A stretch of DNA of 64,000 bases. It comes from Phormidium tenue FACHB-886. GTDB lineage: Bacteria > Cyanobacteriota > Cyanobacteriia > Elainellales > Elainellaceae. A program made the translations under genes and the position numbers. The stretch is from NCBI RefSeq assembly GCF_014764505.1, contig NZ_JACXWX010000002.1:186001-250000 (forward strand). Direction: 5' to 3'. Of this stretch, positions 35,598-44,239 are shown piece after piece (positions within the stretch are counted from its first letter, which is position 1; each line of letters begins with the position of its first letter). The notes beneath the pieces are model-generated. The model saw nothing but the letters and a program-made list of their open reading frames with translations, had not been told where the DNA came from and did not search any database.

Positions 35598-36332
35598 TCA
35601 ACCCATGCATTCAATCACGATGGCTGGCGCATATTCAATAAAATCCTGCCAAAACTCTTGACCGTATCTCTCAACTGTCTCAGCAGGAAGTATCGGTTGA
35701 TGCCATTTAACTGTCTTGAAACCGGCAGCTTGCAATGCTAATTCATACGTTGTTTTGCTGAAATGATAGTTTGTAAAGCTGACTGACTGACCGTCGATCA
35801 AGATCGATATCAAGATGGGTGTTCCTTCTTGAAGCGGTTGAGAAATGCTTTTTGTGAACCCATAGCGTTCACAAATTAAGTAGGTTTCAGGAGGCTGTTG
35901 CACGTTGTCGTTAAGCGTGACAAAGCGTCCGTCTGGCTTTAAGTTAGCACAAATAGTCCGGCATATTTTCTGCAGTTGTTCCTGCGTTTGAGCACAATTG
36001 AGCAAGTAGGACGCTACGACCAAGTCAAAATCGCCAATCTTACCTAGCTCTGCTGCATCCCCAACGATGTATTCAATGTCAGAAGATTGCTGTGTTTCCT
36101 GTAGCTTAGCCGATTCGATCATCTTCGCTGCAATATCCACCCCTACTACATGCTTAGCTCCTTTCTGTTTGAACTGTCTGGTATAAAATCCATCACCACA
36201 AGCTAGATCGAGAATTGATTTACCGGTAACATCACCGACCCAAGTAAAATACATGTACTTCTCAACTAAGCGAAAAGGTAATTCTTTTGACCTTCTGTAC
36301 TGTTCAACAATGGAATTATAGTAGTCAGACAT
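35598..36332 (-). CDS. Class I SAM-dependent methyltransferase
   Basis: A 244-residue protein with the SAM-binding motif I ILDLACGDGFYTRQFK (residues ~39-55), motif II around GVDIAAKMIE and an IEYIVGDAAELG acidic loop. It is a soluble small-molecule-type methyltransferase; the acceptor is unknown. The downstream 3' end lies 82 bp from the palindromic repeats of the FAD gene. Start ATG at 36332. Confidence 0.85.
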   Translation of the reverse strand: MSDYYNSIVEQYRRSKELPFRLVEKYMYFTWVGDVTGKSILDLACGDGFYTRQFKQKGAKHVVGVDIAAKMIESAKLQETQQSSDIEYIVGDAAELGKIGDFDLVVASYLLNCAQTQEQLQKICRTICANLKPDGRFVTLNDNVQQPPETYLICERYGFTKSISQPLQEGTPILISILIDGQSVSFTNYHFSKTTYELALQAAGFKTVKWHQPILPAETVERYGQEFWQDFIEYAPAIVIECMG

Positions 36333-36391
36333 TTTGCCTGTATTGCCCCTGATGATGTGTATTGCTATAGCGGTTGCAAAGTAAAGGAATT

Positions 36392-37305
36392 TTAGGTAAT
36401 AGCAGTCGAGGGCTTAAAGGGTAATTGCAAGATGAAAGTGAGTTCACCTGCAGCGCTCTCTGCTTCAATTGTTCCTCCTAGCTGTTCTGCAAGCTTTTTT
36501 ACCAAGGCTAATCCTAATCCCGTTCCACCATGCTTCCAGGGATCGTTGCTGGGGATACGGTAAAATCTGTCGAAGATGCGGTCAAGCTCATTGGGAGGGA
36601 GTTCAACGCCAGAATTACTCACGCTTAATTTCAATAGTGTTGGGGTTGCTTGGGCTGTGATGCTTATTGTCTCACCAGGCAGGGTGTATTTGCAGGCATT
36701 ATTCAAGAGTTCGCTGAGAATCCGTTCTAAGTAGGAGAGATCGGTTGTTAGTAACGGCAATTCACCAGCTAGATCAATCTGTAATTGCTGTTGCTGGTTT
36801 TGGGCACGTTCGATGTAAGGTTCTGCAAGATTGGAAATTCAGTCATGAGGATCAATTGTTGTCAGCACTAAGGGTTCTACTTCAATATCAAGACGCGCCA
36901 GATCCAGGAGGTTGTTGATAAGGTTAACTTCGCGTTGGCACTCCTCCTGCAAAATCTGAAAGTATCGACTGGCTCGGTTTGGTTCTGTACTAAATATTCC
37001 ACTCTGCTGCAGAACAACTCCCAGCATCTGAGTCGCCATTTTGATGTTTGCCATCGGCGTATGGAGTTCGTGAGACACTGTGTTAAGGAAGTCATCTTTG
37101 AGGCGATTGAGTCTTTCCAGCTCCACGACTTGTCCTGTATCCCCTGATAAAGCCGTGCTTGCCGTAGAGCGATCGCACACTGATTCGCGACCTGTTGCGC
37201 CAACCGGACTTCTAATTCGTTAAAGCCTCCTTGCCTCCGATTTGTGGGCGTTTGCGCGCCCACAAAAATGTCCCTGTTCCAACCACCATGGCAGTTTTTG
37301 TAGTG
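36392..37305 (-). pseudogene. Decayed GAF-HisKA-HATPase sensor histidine kinase
   Basis: Pieces of one kinase lie in order. From ~37303 the frame reads WNRDIFVGAQ and LEVRLAQQVANQCAIALRQA, the end of a GAF domain. Near 37137 a one-base frameshift moves the reading to VELERLNRLKDDFLNTVSHE, the HisKA box with the phospho-acceptor His. At 36839-36841 an in-frame TGA (expected Trp in DPHDW) interrupts it. The same frame then continues with ISNLAEPYIERAQNQQQQL and a full HATPase (LLNNACKYTLPGE, GTGLGLALVKKLAEQLGG). The 5' end stops at a 130 bp inverted-repeat element. Confidence 0.85.
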
Positions 37306-37428
37306 TTAATTGTCAGTTTGCTGCTGCAATGCGGTACAAGCCGCCATAACACAAGCTGCTTAGCTGATAGAGTTTCAGTGAAAGACGTTCAACTCAATGA
37401 CAAAACATTTGCTTGAAGTCACACTACA
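37299..37428. mobile_element. Possible 130 bp non-autonomous element with TGTAGTGT/ACACTACA ends
   Basis: An 8 bp perfect inverted repeat (37299-37306 and 37421-37428) bounds a 130 bp AT-rich segment. The coding remnant of the kinase pseudogene ends exactly at its left border. No target duplication is visible, so this is tentative. Confidence 0.3.
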
Positions 37429-37565
37429 TCATTAGATGAGTCCTTAAAACATTTCACTACGATCGCCGTTTGCTCTCACTTACCGACAATGAAGAGGAAT
37501 GAATAACATCCTATTGTCGCTGGCTTATCATCAGCTTAGGAACTTGCTGTAGCCATCTAAGCGTT

Positions 37566-37975
37566 ATGTTTGCCCTCGTCTTCGCTGAAAAAACGCATCT
37601 TCCGCCTGACTCAGTGGTGCGTTTACCTGCCACCTGGGACGAGTACCAGGCTGTCAACCAGCAACGCGGCGACAGTTCTATTTCACGCCTCAAATATCGA
37701 CACGGAGAACTGCTTTTAATGTCTCCCTTGCTGCAGCATGGGAAAGATGCTCATATTCTCGCCAGTGTCATTACAGCTCTATTAGATCAACTGGAGCGTG
37801 AATACGATGCTTTTACGCCCGTCACAGTGGAGCTATCAGAGGAAAATTGCATTGAACCAGATTACTGCTTCTACATTGACATTAGGAAGCAGTATCGGGT
37901 AGAAGGCGTATCAATTGGTGTACAGATCCACCGCCTGATCTGGCATTGGAAATTGATATCATGATATTTCTGACC
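37566..37975 (+). pseudogene. Uma2-family (DUF820) endonuclease, frameshifted and truncated
   Basis: The first 120 codons are a good Uma2 N-terminal half: RLPATWDEYQAVNQQRG, YRHGELLLMSPLLQHGKDAH, EENCIEPDYCFYID. The open frame then continues into unrelated residues and stops at 37964. In the next frame, TDPPPDLALEIDI follows, which is the Uma2 strand with catalytic-site residues. After that the gene is cut short. Uma2 genes are abundant and often degenerate in cyanobacteria. The 132-codon frame should not be read as an intact protein. Confidence 0.8.
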
Positions 37976-38038
37976 TAAGGAAGCGTTTACGCAACAATAT
38001 TGGTACATGCTAAACAGTGGTGGATCGCTTCCGGAATC

Positions 38039-38527
38039 TCAGCAACCTTCTGGAGTTTGCTCACAGGCGCCAATGCTCACCCAGCTAGTGGAGCCATTTG
38101 CCCAGTGTTCTTTCTTCCAAATGGGAGCATTGTGCTTCAGCGTGTCGATCGCATACTTGCAGGCTGCAAACGCTTCCGTCCGATGCGGACAGCCGATTGC
38201 TACCAGCACACTCACTTCACCTACTTGCAGCTTGCCAACCCGATGAAAAATCACCACATGGGTTACATCTGTCCAGGTCTGACGAATGTCAGCGGCAATC
38301 TGCTTGAACACCTCGATCGCCATTGGCTCATACGCTTGATACTCCAGCGCCACCACGGGCTGTCCGTCCGTTTGGTTTCTCACCATGCCGCTCATCAGCA
38401 CGATTGCCCCATTGGCTGAGTCATCGGCTAATTGGTAGACCTCGTCAACTGAGAGTGGTGCAAAAGTGATGGCAAAGTGATCGTTGGGGTGGGGAATGCG
38501 GGAGCGGGAAGGAGCGATCGCAACCAT
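38039..38527 (-). CDS. moaE: Molybdopterin synthase catalytic subunit MoaE
   Basis: A 162-residue protein that inserts sulfur into cPMP to form molybdopterin, with MoaD. The family motifs are visible: GAIVLMSGMVRNQTDGQPV (active-site strand), LEYQAYEPMA, HRVGKLQVGEVSVLVAIGCPHR (with the conserved EVSVLVA) and FAACKYAIDTLKHNAPIWKKE, whose Lys pair is catalytic. The C-terminus is a short Trp/Ser tail. NarB, 5 kb away, needs this cofactor. No moaD is adjacent. Confidence 0.93.
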   Translation of the reverse strand: MVAIAPSRSRIPHPNDHFAITFAPLSVDEVYQLADDSANGAIVLMSGMVRNQTDGQPVVALEYQAYEPMAIEVFKQIAADIRQTWTDVTHVVIFHRVGKLQVGEVSVLVAIGCPHRTEAFAACKYAIDTLKHNAPIWKKEHWANGSTSWVSIGACEQTPEGC

Positions 38528-38631
38528 ATCTAACTTTTACCCTGAGCTTTGACAGACAACTGTTCTTATTTTGGCATGGTCATTGGTAGCCCTAGCCCTG
38601 AATGTTTTTATGGGCGGCAGTGCTGCTATCC

Positions 38632-40440
38632 TCAATCGCTCGTCACATTTTCTGGTTGTGCAGAGCCTTTTGCCTGTGTTCCTTTGAAATACGTCTCCAA
38701 CACTTGCCGCACCATCGGAGCCGCAAGACTACCACCGCCGCCGCCAGAGTTCTCGCCAAATGCCACCACGATGATCTCAGGTTTGTCGTTGGGTCCAAAC
38801 GCACCAAACCAAGTATGCGACTGACGCGGCGGATCTTCTGCCGTGCCGCTTTTGCCATCGATCGGCGGTAAACCAGGCACATTAAGGGCTTGACCTGTGC
38901 CGCCTGCCACAACGCCACGCAACCCCTCTTTTAAAGCTCTGATGGTTTCAGGCTTCAGGTTTAACGATTCGCGCCAATGCCGCGCGTCCTGATTATCTAG
39001 CAGCAGGTGGGGCTTGACGCGATCCCCCCCGTTAGCTGCTACTGCAAACATGACGGCTACCTGCAGTGGCGAAGTTTGCAAATAGCCCTGCCCGATCGAC
39101 ATATTCACCGTATCGCCCGCATACCAGGGCTCTTTGAGTTCTGCCTGTTTCCAAGCCTCATCGGGTACTAATCCAGCTGCTTCTTCTTTGGCAAGCTCGA
39201 TGCCCGTCTTCTGCCCAAAGCCAAATTTTCTTGTCCACTGAATCAAGGGCTGGTCACCCATTCCCAAGGCAATTTGGTAGAAGAACGTATCGCTACTCCA
39301 GGCGAGTGCGCCCGGAAAGCCCAATGGACCAAATCCCGCCCGGTTCCAGTCCCAAAACTGGATGCCGCCTACTTCGATATAAGGGTAAGTGCTCAGCACT
39401 GTATCTGCTGAGAATTTGCCGGACTCAATCGCTGCCGTTGTTGTGACGATCTTGAAGGTGCTGGCAGGCGGGTAGCCCTGCAGTGCTCGGTTGACAAACG
39501 GAAACTCTTGGCTCTGGAGCTGTTGCCACTGGGCATCTGTAATATGAGTCGAGAACAGGTTAGGGTCAAAAGCAGGACGACTAACCATCGCTAGCACGGC
39601 TCCATTACGGGGGTCGATCGCCACAATTGCCCCTTTGCGGTTGCCCAGCGCCCGCTCTGCCGATCGCTGCAAGTCCAAATCCAGTGTGAGCTGTACATCG
39701 TTTCCGGCTTTGGCAGGCTTCTCGCCCAGCACCCGCAGCACCCGCCCTGCCCCATCCACTTCCACTTGTTGACCGCCCCACTCACCCCGCAATTGCCGCT
39801 CAAACGCTGCCTCTACGCCCATTTGCCCTACCACATCGCCCAAGCGGTAGCCGTCCTGCTGTCGGGCTTTCAGCTCCTCATCGTTCATCTCGCCCGTATA
39901 TCCCAAAACATGCGCTCCCAGATCGCCATAAGGGTAGTTGCGGACGGCTTCTGCCTCAACCTGTACTCCTTTTAGCTCCTGGCTAAATTCTGCCAGCGCT
40001 GTTACCTGTGCCGGACTCAAGCCCCGCGCCAGTCGCACCAGTTCTGGAGAACCATAGCCTGCTTGCTCTAGTCGCTCTTCCAGGTTCTTCAGCGGTACAT
40101 TCAGCACGTTAGCCAGACGCGGCAGAATTTTTGCCCATTGCTCTTTGGAGTTGGCAATGGGCCATAGAAAGACTGCATAAGATAGGCGGCTGCCTGCCAA
40201 AATTCGGCCCCGCCGGTCGAGAATTTTACCGCGCTCTGGCTGGCGCGGAATCAGGCGAATCCGGTTGTTGTCTGCTAGCTGTCGGTTTCGGTCGCCCTGT
40301 ACTAGCTGGAGATATGCTAAGCGACTGCCAATGCCACCCACAAGGGCGATCGAAACAACTAGCATCACAATCAGCGATTGATACTGCCGCCCAACGGTGC
40401 GGTTAGACTGCTGAGAACCCGAATATTGACTGAGTGCCAT
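38632..40440 (-). CDS. mrdA: Penicillin-binding protein 2 (MrdA, class B transpeptidase)
   Basis: A 602-residue peptidoglycan transpeptidase for cell elongation. One N-terminal membrane anchor (LIVMLVVSIALVGGIGSRLA) precedes the dimerisation domain with RGKILDRRGRILA. The transpeptidase domain has the SxxK motif (PPASTFKIVTT), SxN-type motif (WSSDTFF) and KSGTAE. Its C-terminus carries a Gly-rich ENSGGGGG stretch before the last helix. It is monocistronic, with a 490 bp gap upstream and 105 bp to moaE. Confidence 0.93.
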   Translation of the reverse strand: MALSQYSGSQQSNRTVGRQYQSLIVMLVVSIALVGGIGSRLAYLQLVQGDRNRQLADNNRIRLIPRQPERGKILDRRGRILAGSRLSYAVFLWPIANSKEQWAKILPRLANVLNVPLKNLEERLEQAGYGSPELVRLARGLSPAQVTALAEFSQELKGVQVEAEAVRNYPYGDLGAHVLGYTGEMNDEELKARQQDGYRLGDVVGQMGVEAAFERQLRGEWGGQQVEVDGAGRVLRVLGEKPAKAGNDVQLTLDLDLQRSAERALGNRKGAIVAIDPRNGAVLAMVSRPAFDPNLFSTHITDAQWQQLQSQEFPFVNRALQGYPPASTFKIVTTTAAIESGKFSADTVLSTYPYIEVGGIQFWDWNRAGFGPLGFPGALAWSSDTFFYQIALGMGDQPLIQWTRKFGFGQKTGIELAKEEAAGLVPDEAWKQAELKEPWYAGDTVNMSIGQGYLQTSPLQVAVMFAVAANGGDRVKPHLLLDNQDARHWRESLNLKPETIRALKEGLRGVVAGGTGQALNVPGLPPIDGKSGTAEDPPRQSHTWFGAFGPNDKPEIIVVAFGENSGGGGGSLAAPMVRQVLETYFKGTQAKGSAQPENVTSD

Positions 40441-40933
40441 CGCAACTTGGGAGTGGGGAGCTATAAAAATCTTTATTAGTCTAGCTTGTGAAGAGAAATA
40501 ATTTGTCGGATCGCCTGCTGTTGGGCAAACGAATTGCCTATCTGGTATCAGAGATGACGATCGCCTCTAACGAACTAGCCTGAAGATGAAGGGCAAGCTG
40601 CGGCAAGCCCCCAAGCGAGGGTTGGTGGTTCATCACCAAAAGATTTATCCAGAGGTAGTTTGTCAAAGGGGATGGGTTTAATAGAAAACAGCTAATCTGG
40701 TAGTCCAAATCTAAGCGCGATTCAAGCTTGAATGAGATTCAGGCTTACAACCTTGAAAAGTGCTGCAAGAAAGTAGAAATTAGGTTGAAACTAGAAATCA
40801 GGTTTAGTTCTGCTGATCCACTTCTAGGCTGATCCACTTTTAGTGGTAGGCACAATCCTTTAGGCTTGCTCTTAGAAACAAGGAGTTTTTTAACTCAGTT
40901 CCACCTACAGAATTTTGCGAACGGAATCGCCCT
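40441..40933. promoter_or_regulatory. Divergent promoter region between mrdA and potA, with short tandem duplications
   Basis: Holds the promoters of two divergent genes. Two 16 bp tandem units lie at 40812-40827 and 40828-40843 (GCTGATCCACTT(C/T)TAG). Looser duplications precede them (AGAAATTAGGTTGAAACT / AGAAATCAGGTTTAGTTCT) and a GATTCAAGCTTGAAT palindrome near 40730. Confidence 0.5.
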
Positions 40934-42061
40934 ATGTCTCAAGCTGTACAAGATCGCAGTGTTGCCGAAACGAATACAAAGTTAGATGTCGAACTCCGCA
41001 AGGTGTTTAAAGTCTATAACGGGGAAACGGCAGTCCGAGGGATTGATTTAAACATTCGGCAGGGCGAGTTCTTTAGTATTTTGGGTCCATCGGGCTGTGG
41101 CAAAACAACAACACTGCGGATAATCGCGGGCTTTGAGGATCCAACGGGTGGCGAGGTGCTCATTCGGGGTAAGTCAATGTTGGGTGTACCGCCCTATCAG
41201 CGACCCGTAAACACCGTGTTCCAAAGCTATGCTCTGTTTAGCCACCTCACGGTCTGGGACAATGTGGCGTTCGGACTGCGGCTGAAGCACTGCGATAAGT
41301 CAGAGCTGAGAGACCGCGTGGGCGATGCACTGCGGCTGGTAAAAATGGAATCGTTTGCCCGGCGCTATCCAGCACAGCTATCGGGCGGGCAGCAGCAGCG
41401 GGTGGCATTGGCGCGGGCGTTGGTGAACCGTCCAACTGTGCTACTGCTGGATGAGCCGCTGGGGGCGTTAGATCTAAAGCTGCGAAAAGAAATGCAGATG
41501 GAGCTGTCTAGTTTGCATCGGGATCTTGGCGTGACGTTTGTGATGGTGACACACGACCAGGAAGAAGCCTTGAGCCTATCCGATCGTATCGCCGTTATGA
41601 GCAAAGGCAGAATCGAGCAGATTGGCAGCCCTAGCGAAATTTATGAATATCCCAGCACTCCCTTTGTCGCAGATTTCATTGGCGATACTAACCTGTTCCA
41701 AGGACGCTTAGATACTTCCAGTGCCTCTGCTCTCCAAGTCACAACCGAGAAAGGGCTAAAAATCAGCGTTAAGCCACCTGCGGCTTGGAATAATCCCCCG
41801 TCTGCTGAAGCGTTCGTTAGCGTCCGTCCAGAGAAAGTTCAGATGGAGCGCAGTGAACCCCTGGAGCGAGTAAACTGCTATGAGGGCACGCTGCAAAATG
41901 TGATGTATCTGGGAACTCACGTTCAGTATCAGGTGGAGTTGGCAACAGGCGATCGGGTGACGGTGCTGCAACCTAATCGATCGGAACTGCTAGAGTTGGG
42001 CACTCCCGTTTACGTCCACTGGGCTGCCGCTGATTGTCTGGCGCTAATTGCACAGGAGTAG
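40934..42061 (+). CDS. potA: Spermidine/putrescine ABC transporter ATPase PotA
   Basis: A 375-residue ATPase of a polyamine importer. Walker A GPSGCGKTTTLR, Q-loop VFQSYALFSHLTVWDN, signature LSGGQQQR, Walker B LLLDEPLGALDLKLR and THDQEEALSLSDR are all present; the C-terminal ~100 residues form a TOBE regulatory domain (LYLGTHVQYQVEL). It is the first gene of potADBC, 4 bp before potD. Confidence 0.92.
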   Translation: MSQAVQDRSVAETNTKLDVELRKVFKVYNGETAVRGIDLNIRQGEFFSILGPSGCGKTTTLRIIAGFEDPTGGEVLIRGKSMLGVPPYQRPVNTVFQSYALFSHLTVWDNVAFGLRLKHCDKSELRDRVGDALRLVKMESFARRYPAQLSGGQQQRVALARALVNRPTVLLLDEPLGALDLKLRKEMQMELSSLHRDLGVTFVMVTHDQEEALSLSDRIAVMSKGRIEQIGSPSEIYEYPSTPFVADFIGDTNLFQGRLDTSSASALQVTTEKGLKISVKPPAAWNNPPSAEAFVSVRPEKVQMERSEPLERVNCYEGTLQNVMYLGTHVQYQVELATGDRVTVLQPNRSELLELGTPVYVHWAAADCLALIAQE

Positions 42062-42065
42062 GTGA

Positions 42066-43214
42066 ATGCCGCTATATCGCAAACCATTTCTGAATCGATC
42101 GCCGCTCAACCGACGACGCTTTTTACAAACCTCAGCCGCCGCTCTTTCAGGACTAGCGCTTTCCAACTGCGCCCGTAACCTCTCTAATTCCAATACAGAG
42201 CAGGAGGCTAGTCCTTCTGCCAGCAGTAGCCCTGTTGCCGATAACAAGCTCTATATCTACACCTGGGCAAACTACACAGATGATGAGCTGCTAAAGGGAT
42301 TTAAAGACAAAACCGGCATTGATGTCGTGGTTGATCTGTTCGACTCGAACGAAGCGATGCTGGCAAAAATGCAGGCGGGTGGCGGCAGCGCCTACAGCGT
42401 CATTTACCCCTCGGATTACATGGTGATTGAAATGATCGGCGCGGGGATGCTGGCACCTTTGGACAAAGCACGTATTCCGGCACTGGCAAGCCTCAAGCCC
42501 AAATGGAAAAATCCGGTCTACGATCCGAGCAATGCTCACAGCGTTCCCACGGTCTGGGGTACCACTGGGCTGATCTACGACCCTGAAAAAGTTAACAAAG
42601 ACATTACAGGTTGGGACTACATCTGGGACAATCGCCAATCGCTGGCGCGCAAGGTCACGCTGATTAACGATGTGCGCGAAGTAATGGGCGCAACCCTACG
42701 GTCATTAGGCTACTCCTACAACACCACTAAGCCTGAGGAAATCAAGAAGGCTTACGATCGCCTCGTTCAAATCAAGCCGACGATTGCCAACTTTCTAACT
42801 ACGGGCTGGGAAGACCAGCTCTCTGGTGGCGATGTGCTGGTGTCGATGGTGTACTCGCAGGATGCGATCGCCCTGATTCAGGAGAAGCCGAACCTGAAAT
42901 ACATCATTCCCAGCACGGGTACGTCTGTCTGGACAGACACTATGGTCATCCCCAAAGCCGCCCCAAATCCAGAAGCGGCTTACCAGTGGATCGACTACCT
43001 CACTCAGCCTGAGATCGCCGCTGGATTGGTCGAACGGCTAGGAACCGCTACCCCAAACCAAGCCGCCTTCGATCTGCTCTCAGCAGAGCTTAAGCAAGAC
43101 GAACGCCTCTTCCCGACTGATTCTGCCCTTAGCAAATCAGAAGGCATCGCGCCCATCCCCGAAAAAGTCACCGAGCTGTATGACCAGTATTGGACGAGGC
43201 TGACCAGCAGCTAG
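42066..43214 (+). CDS. potD: Spermidine/putrescine-binding lipoprotein PotD/PotF
   Basis: A 382-residue periplasmic receptor. The N-terminus has twin Arg residues (NRRRFLQTSAAA) and a lipobox (LALSNC). The binding fold begins LYIYTWANYTDDELLKGFKD, a typical polyamine-binding block, then GGGSAYSVIYPSDYMVIEMI and VPTVWGTTGLIYDP, and continues with IQEKPNLKYIIPSTGTSVWTD. It starts 4 bp after potA. Substrate is a polyamine by family; spermidine versus putrescine is not decided. Confidence 0.9.
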   Translation: MPLYRKPFLNRSPLNRRRFLQTSAAALSGLALSNCARNLSNSNTEQEASPSASSSPVADNKLYIYTWANYTDDELLKGFKDKTGIDVVVDLFDSNEAMLAKMQAGGGSAYSVIYPSDYMVIEMIGAGMLAPLDKARIPALASLKPKWKNPVYDPSNAHSVPTVWGTTGLIYDPEKVNKDITGWDYIWDNRQSLARKVTLINDVREVMGATLRSLGYSYNTTKPEEIKKAYDRLVQIKPTIANFLTTGWEDQLSGGDVLVSMVYSQDAIALIQEKPNLKYIIPSTGTSVWTDTMVIPKAAPNPEAAYQWIDYLTQPEIAAGLVERLGTATPNQAAFDLLSAELKQDERLFPTDSALSKSEGIAPIPEKVTELYDQYWTRLTSS

Positions 43215-43303
43215 AGATAAGGTGGCAGATGAGGGAAAACCCAATTATTTTCATCAATTCTATCCATCTATCCTCCCTCGTTCTCTGCCCCTTATCCCTC
43301 ATC
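43213..43303 (+). repeat. Intra-operon inverted repeat, potD-potB spacer
   Basis: AGAGATAAGGTGGCAGA at the left pairs (15 of 17) with TCTGCCCCTTATCCCT at 43283-43298, followed by CATC. The GATGAGGGATAAG core is shared with the nrtB-nrtC repeat at 27971-28055. Confidence 0.55.
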
Positions 43304-43331
43304 TTCCCATCGTCCTCATTCATCTCTGCCC

Positions 43332-44234
43332 ATGTCTTCTCCTGCTTTCGGTGAGTCTGGATCGTCTTCTCCGTCCCTGTTTCGCTGGCTGGCTAAGCTG
43401 ATTGAGCCACTGGTTTTGTTGGCTCCTGCCGGGCTGTGGCTGCTGCTGCTGCTGGTCGCGCCGACGTTGCTGATTCTGGAGCTGAGTTTGATCCCGGGTT
43501 TTCGGGTGGGTCAGCCTGCTGCGCCTTATGGAATTGGCAATTACCTGGAGGCATTTCAGCCGATTTATTTGCAGGTGATCCTGCGATCGATTTTCTTTGC
43601 AGTAGGCAGTACGATCGCTTGTCTGGCATTGGGGTTTCCGGTGGCGTACTGGATTGCAGTCATGGCTCCCAAGCGGTGGCAAAACTTAATTTTGGTAGCG
43701 TTTGTGTTGCCGCTGTGGACTTCTTCCCTGCTGCGTGCCTATGCCTGGATTACAATCTTGCGACCCAGTGGTATTCTCAATTCCGTGCTGACGGCAATCG
43801 GACTACCAGGGCAAGATTGGCTGAATCGCAGTCCAGCAGTATTCATTGGCATGGCATACAGCTTTTTGCCCTATATGGTGCTGATTCTCTATGCCTCATT
43901 AGAAAAACTGGATAAGCGACTGCTGGAGGCAGCATCTGACTTGGGCGCAACGCCGCCACAAACCTTTTGGAAAGTAACTGTGCCACAGACGTTGCCGGGA
44001 ATCGCGGCAGGCGGTTTACTGGTGTTTATTGCTAGCTTGGGCGATTTTGTGGTGCCAGAACTGCTGGGCGGTGCATCCAGCATGACAATTTCACGCTTAA
44101 TCTACAACCAATTTCTAGGAGCAACACGCAACTGGGGATTGGGTTCAGGCTTCAGTATCTTGATGATTACTGCCGTTAGCGTGGCAATTGCGCTGTTGCT
44201 CAAGTATGGCGATCGAGACAGCAGCCTCTCCTAA
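43332..44234 (+). CDS. potB: Spermidine/putrescine ABC permease PotB
   Basis: A 300-residue permease with six membrane helices. The N-terminus is Ser-rich, then LAKLIEPLVLLAPAGLWLLL. The EAA loop LLEAASDLGATPPQTFWKVT is near residue 205. It is one of the paired channel subunits of the polyamine importer and is followed 5 bp later by potC. Confidence 0.9.
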   Translation: MSSPAFGESGSSSPSLFRWLAKLIEPLVLLAPAGLWLLLLLVAPTLLILELSLIPGFRVGQPAAPYGIGNYLEAFQPIYLQVILRSIFFAVGSTIACLALGFPVAYWIAVMAPKRWQNLILVAFVLPLWTSSLLRAYAWITILRPSGILNSVLTAIGLPGQDWLNRSPAVFIGMAYSFLPYMVLILYASLEKLDKRLLEAASDLGATPPQTFWKVTVPQTLPGIAAGGLLVFIASLGDFVVPELLGGASSMTISRLIYNQFLGATRNWGLGSGFSILMITAVSVAIALLLKYGDRDSSLS

Positions 44235-44239
44235 AATTT

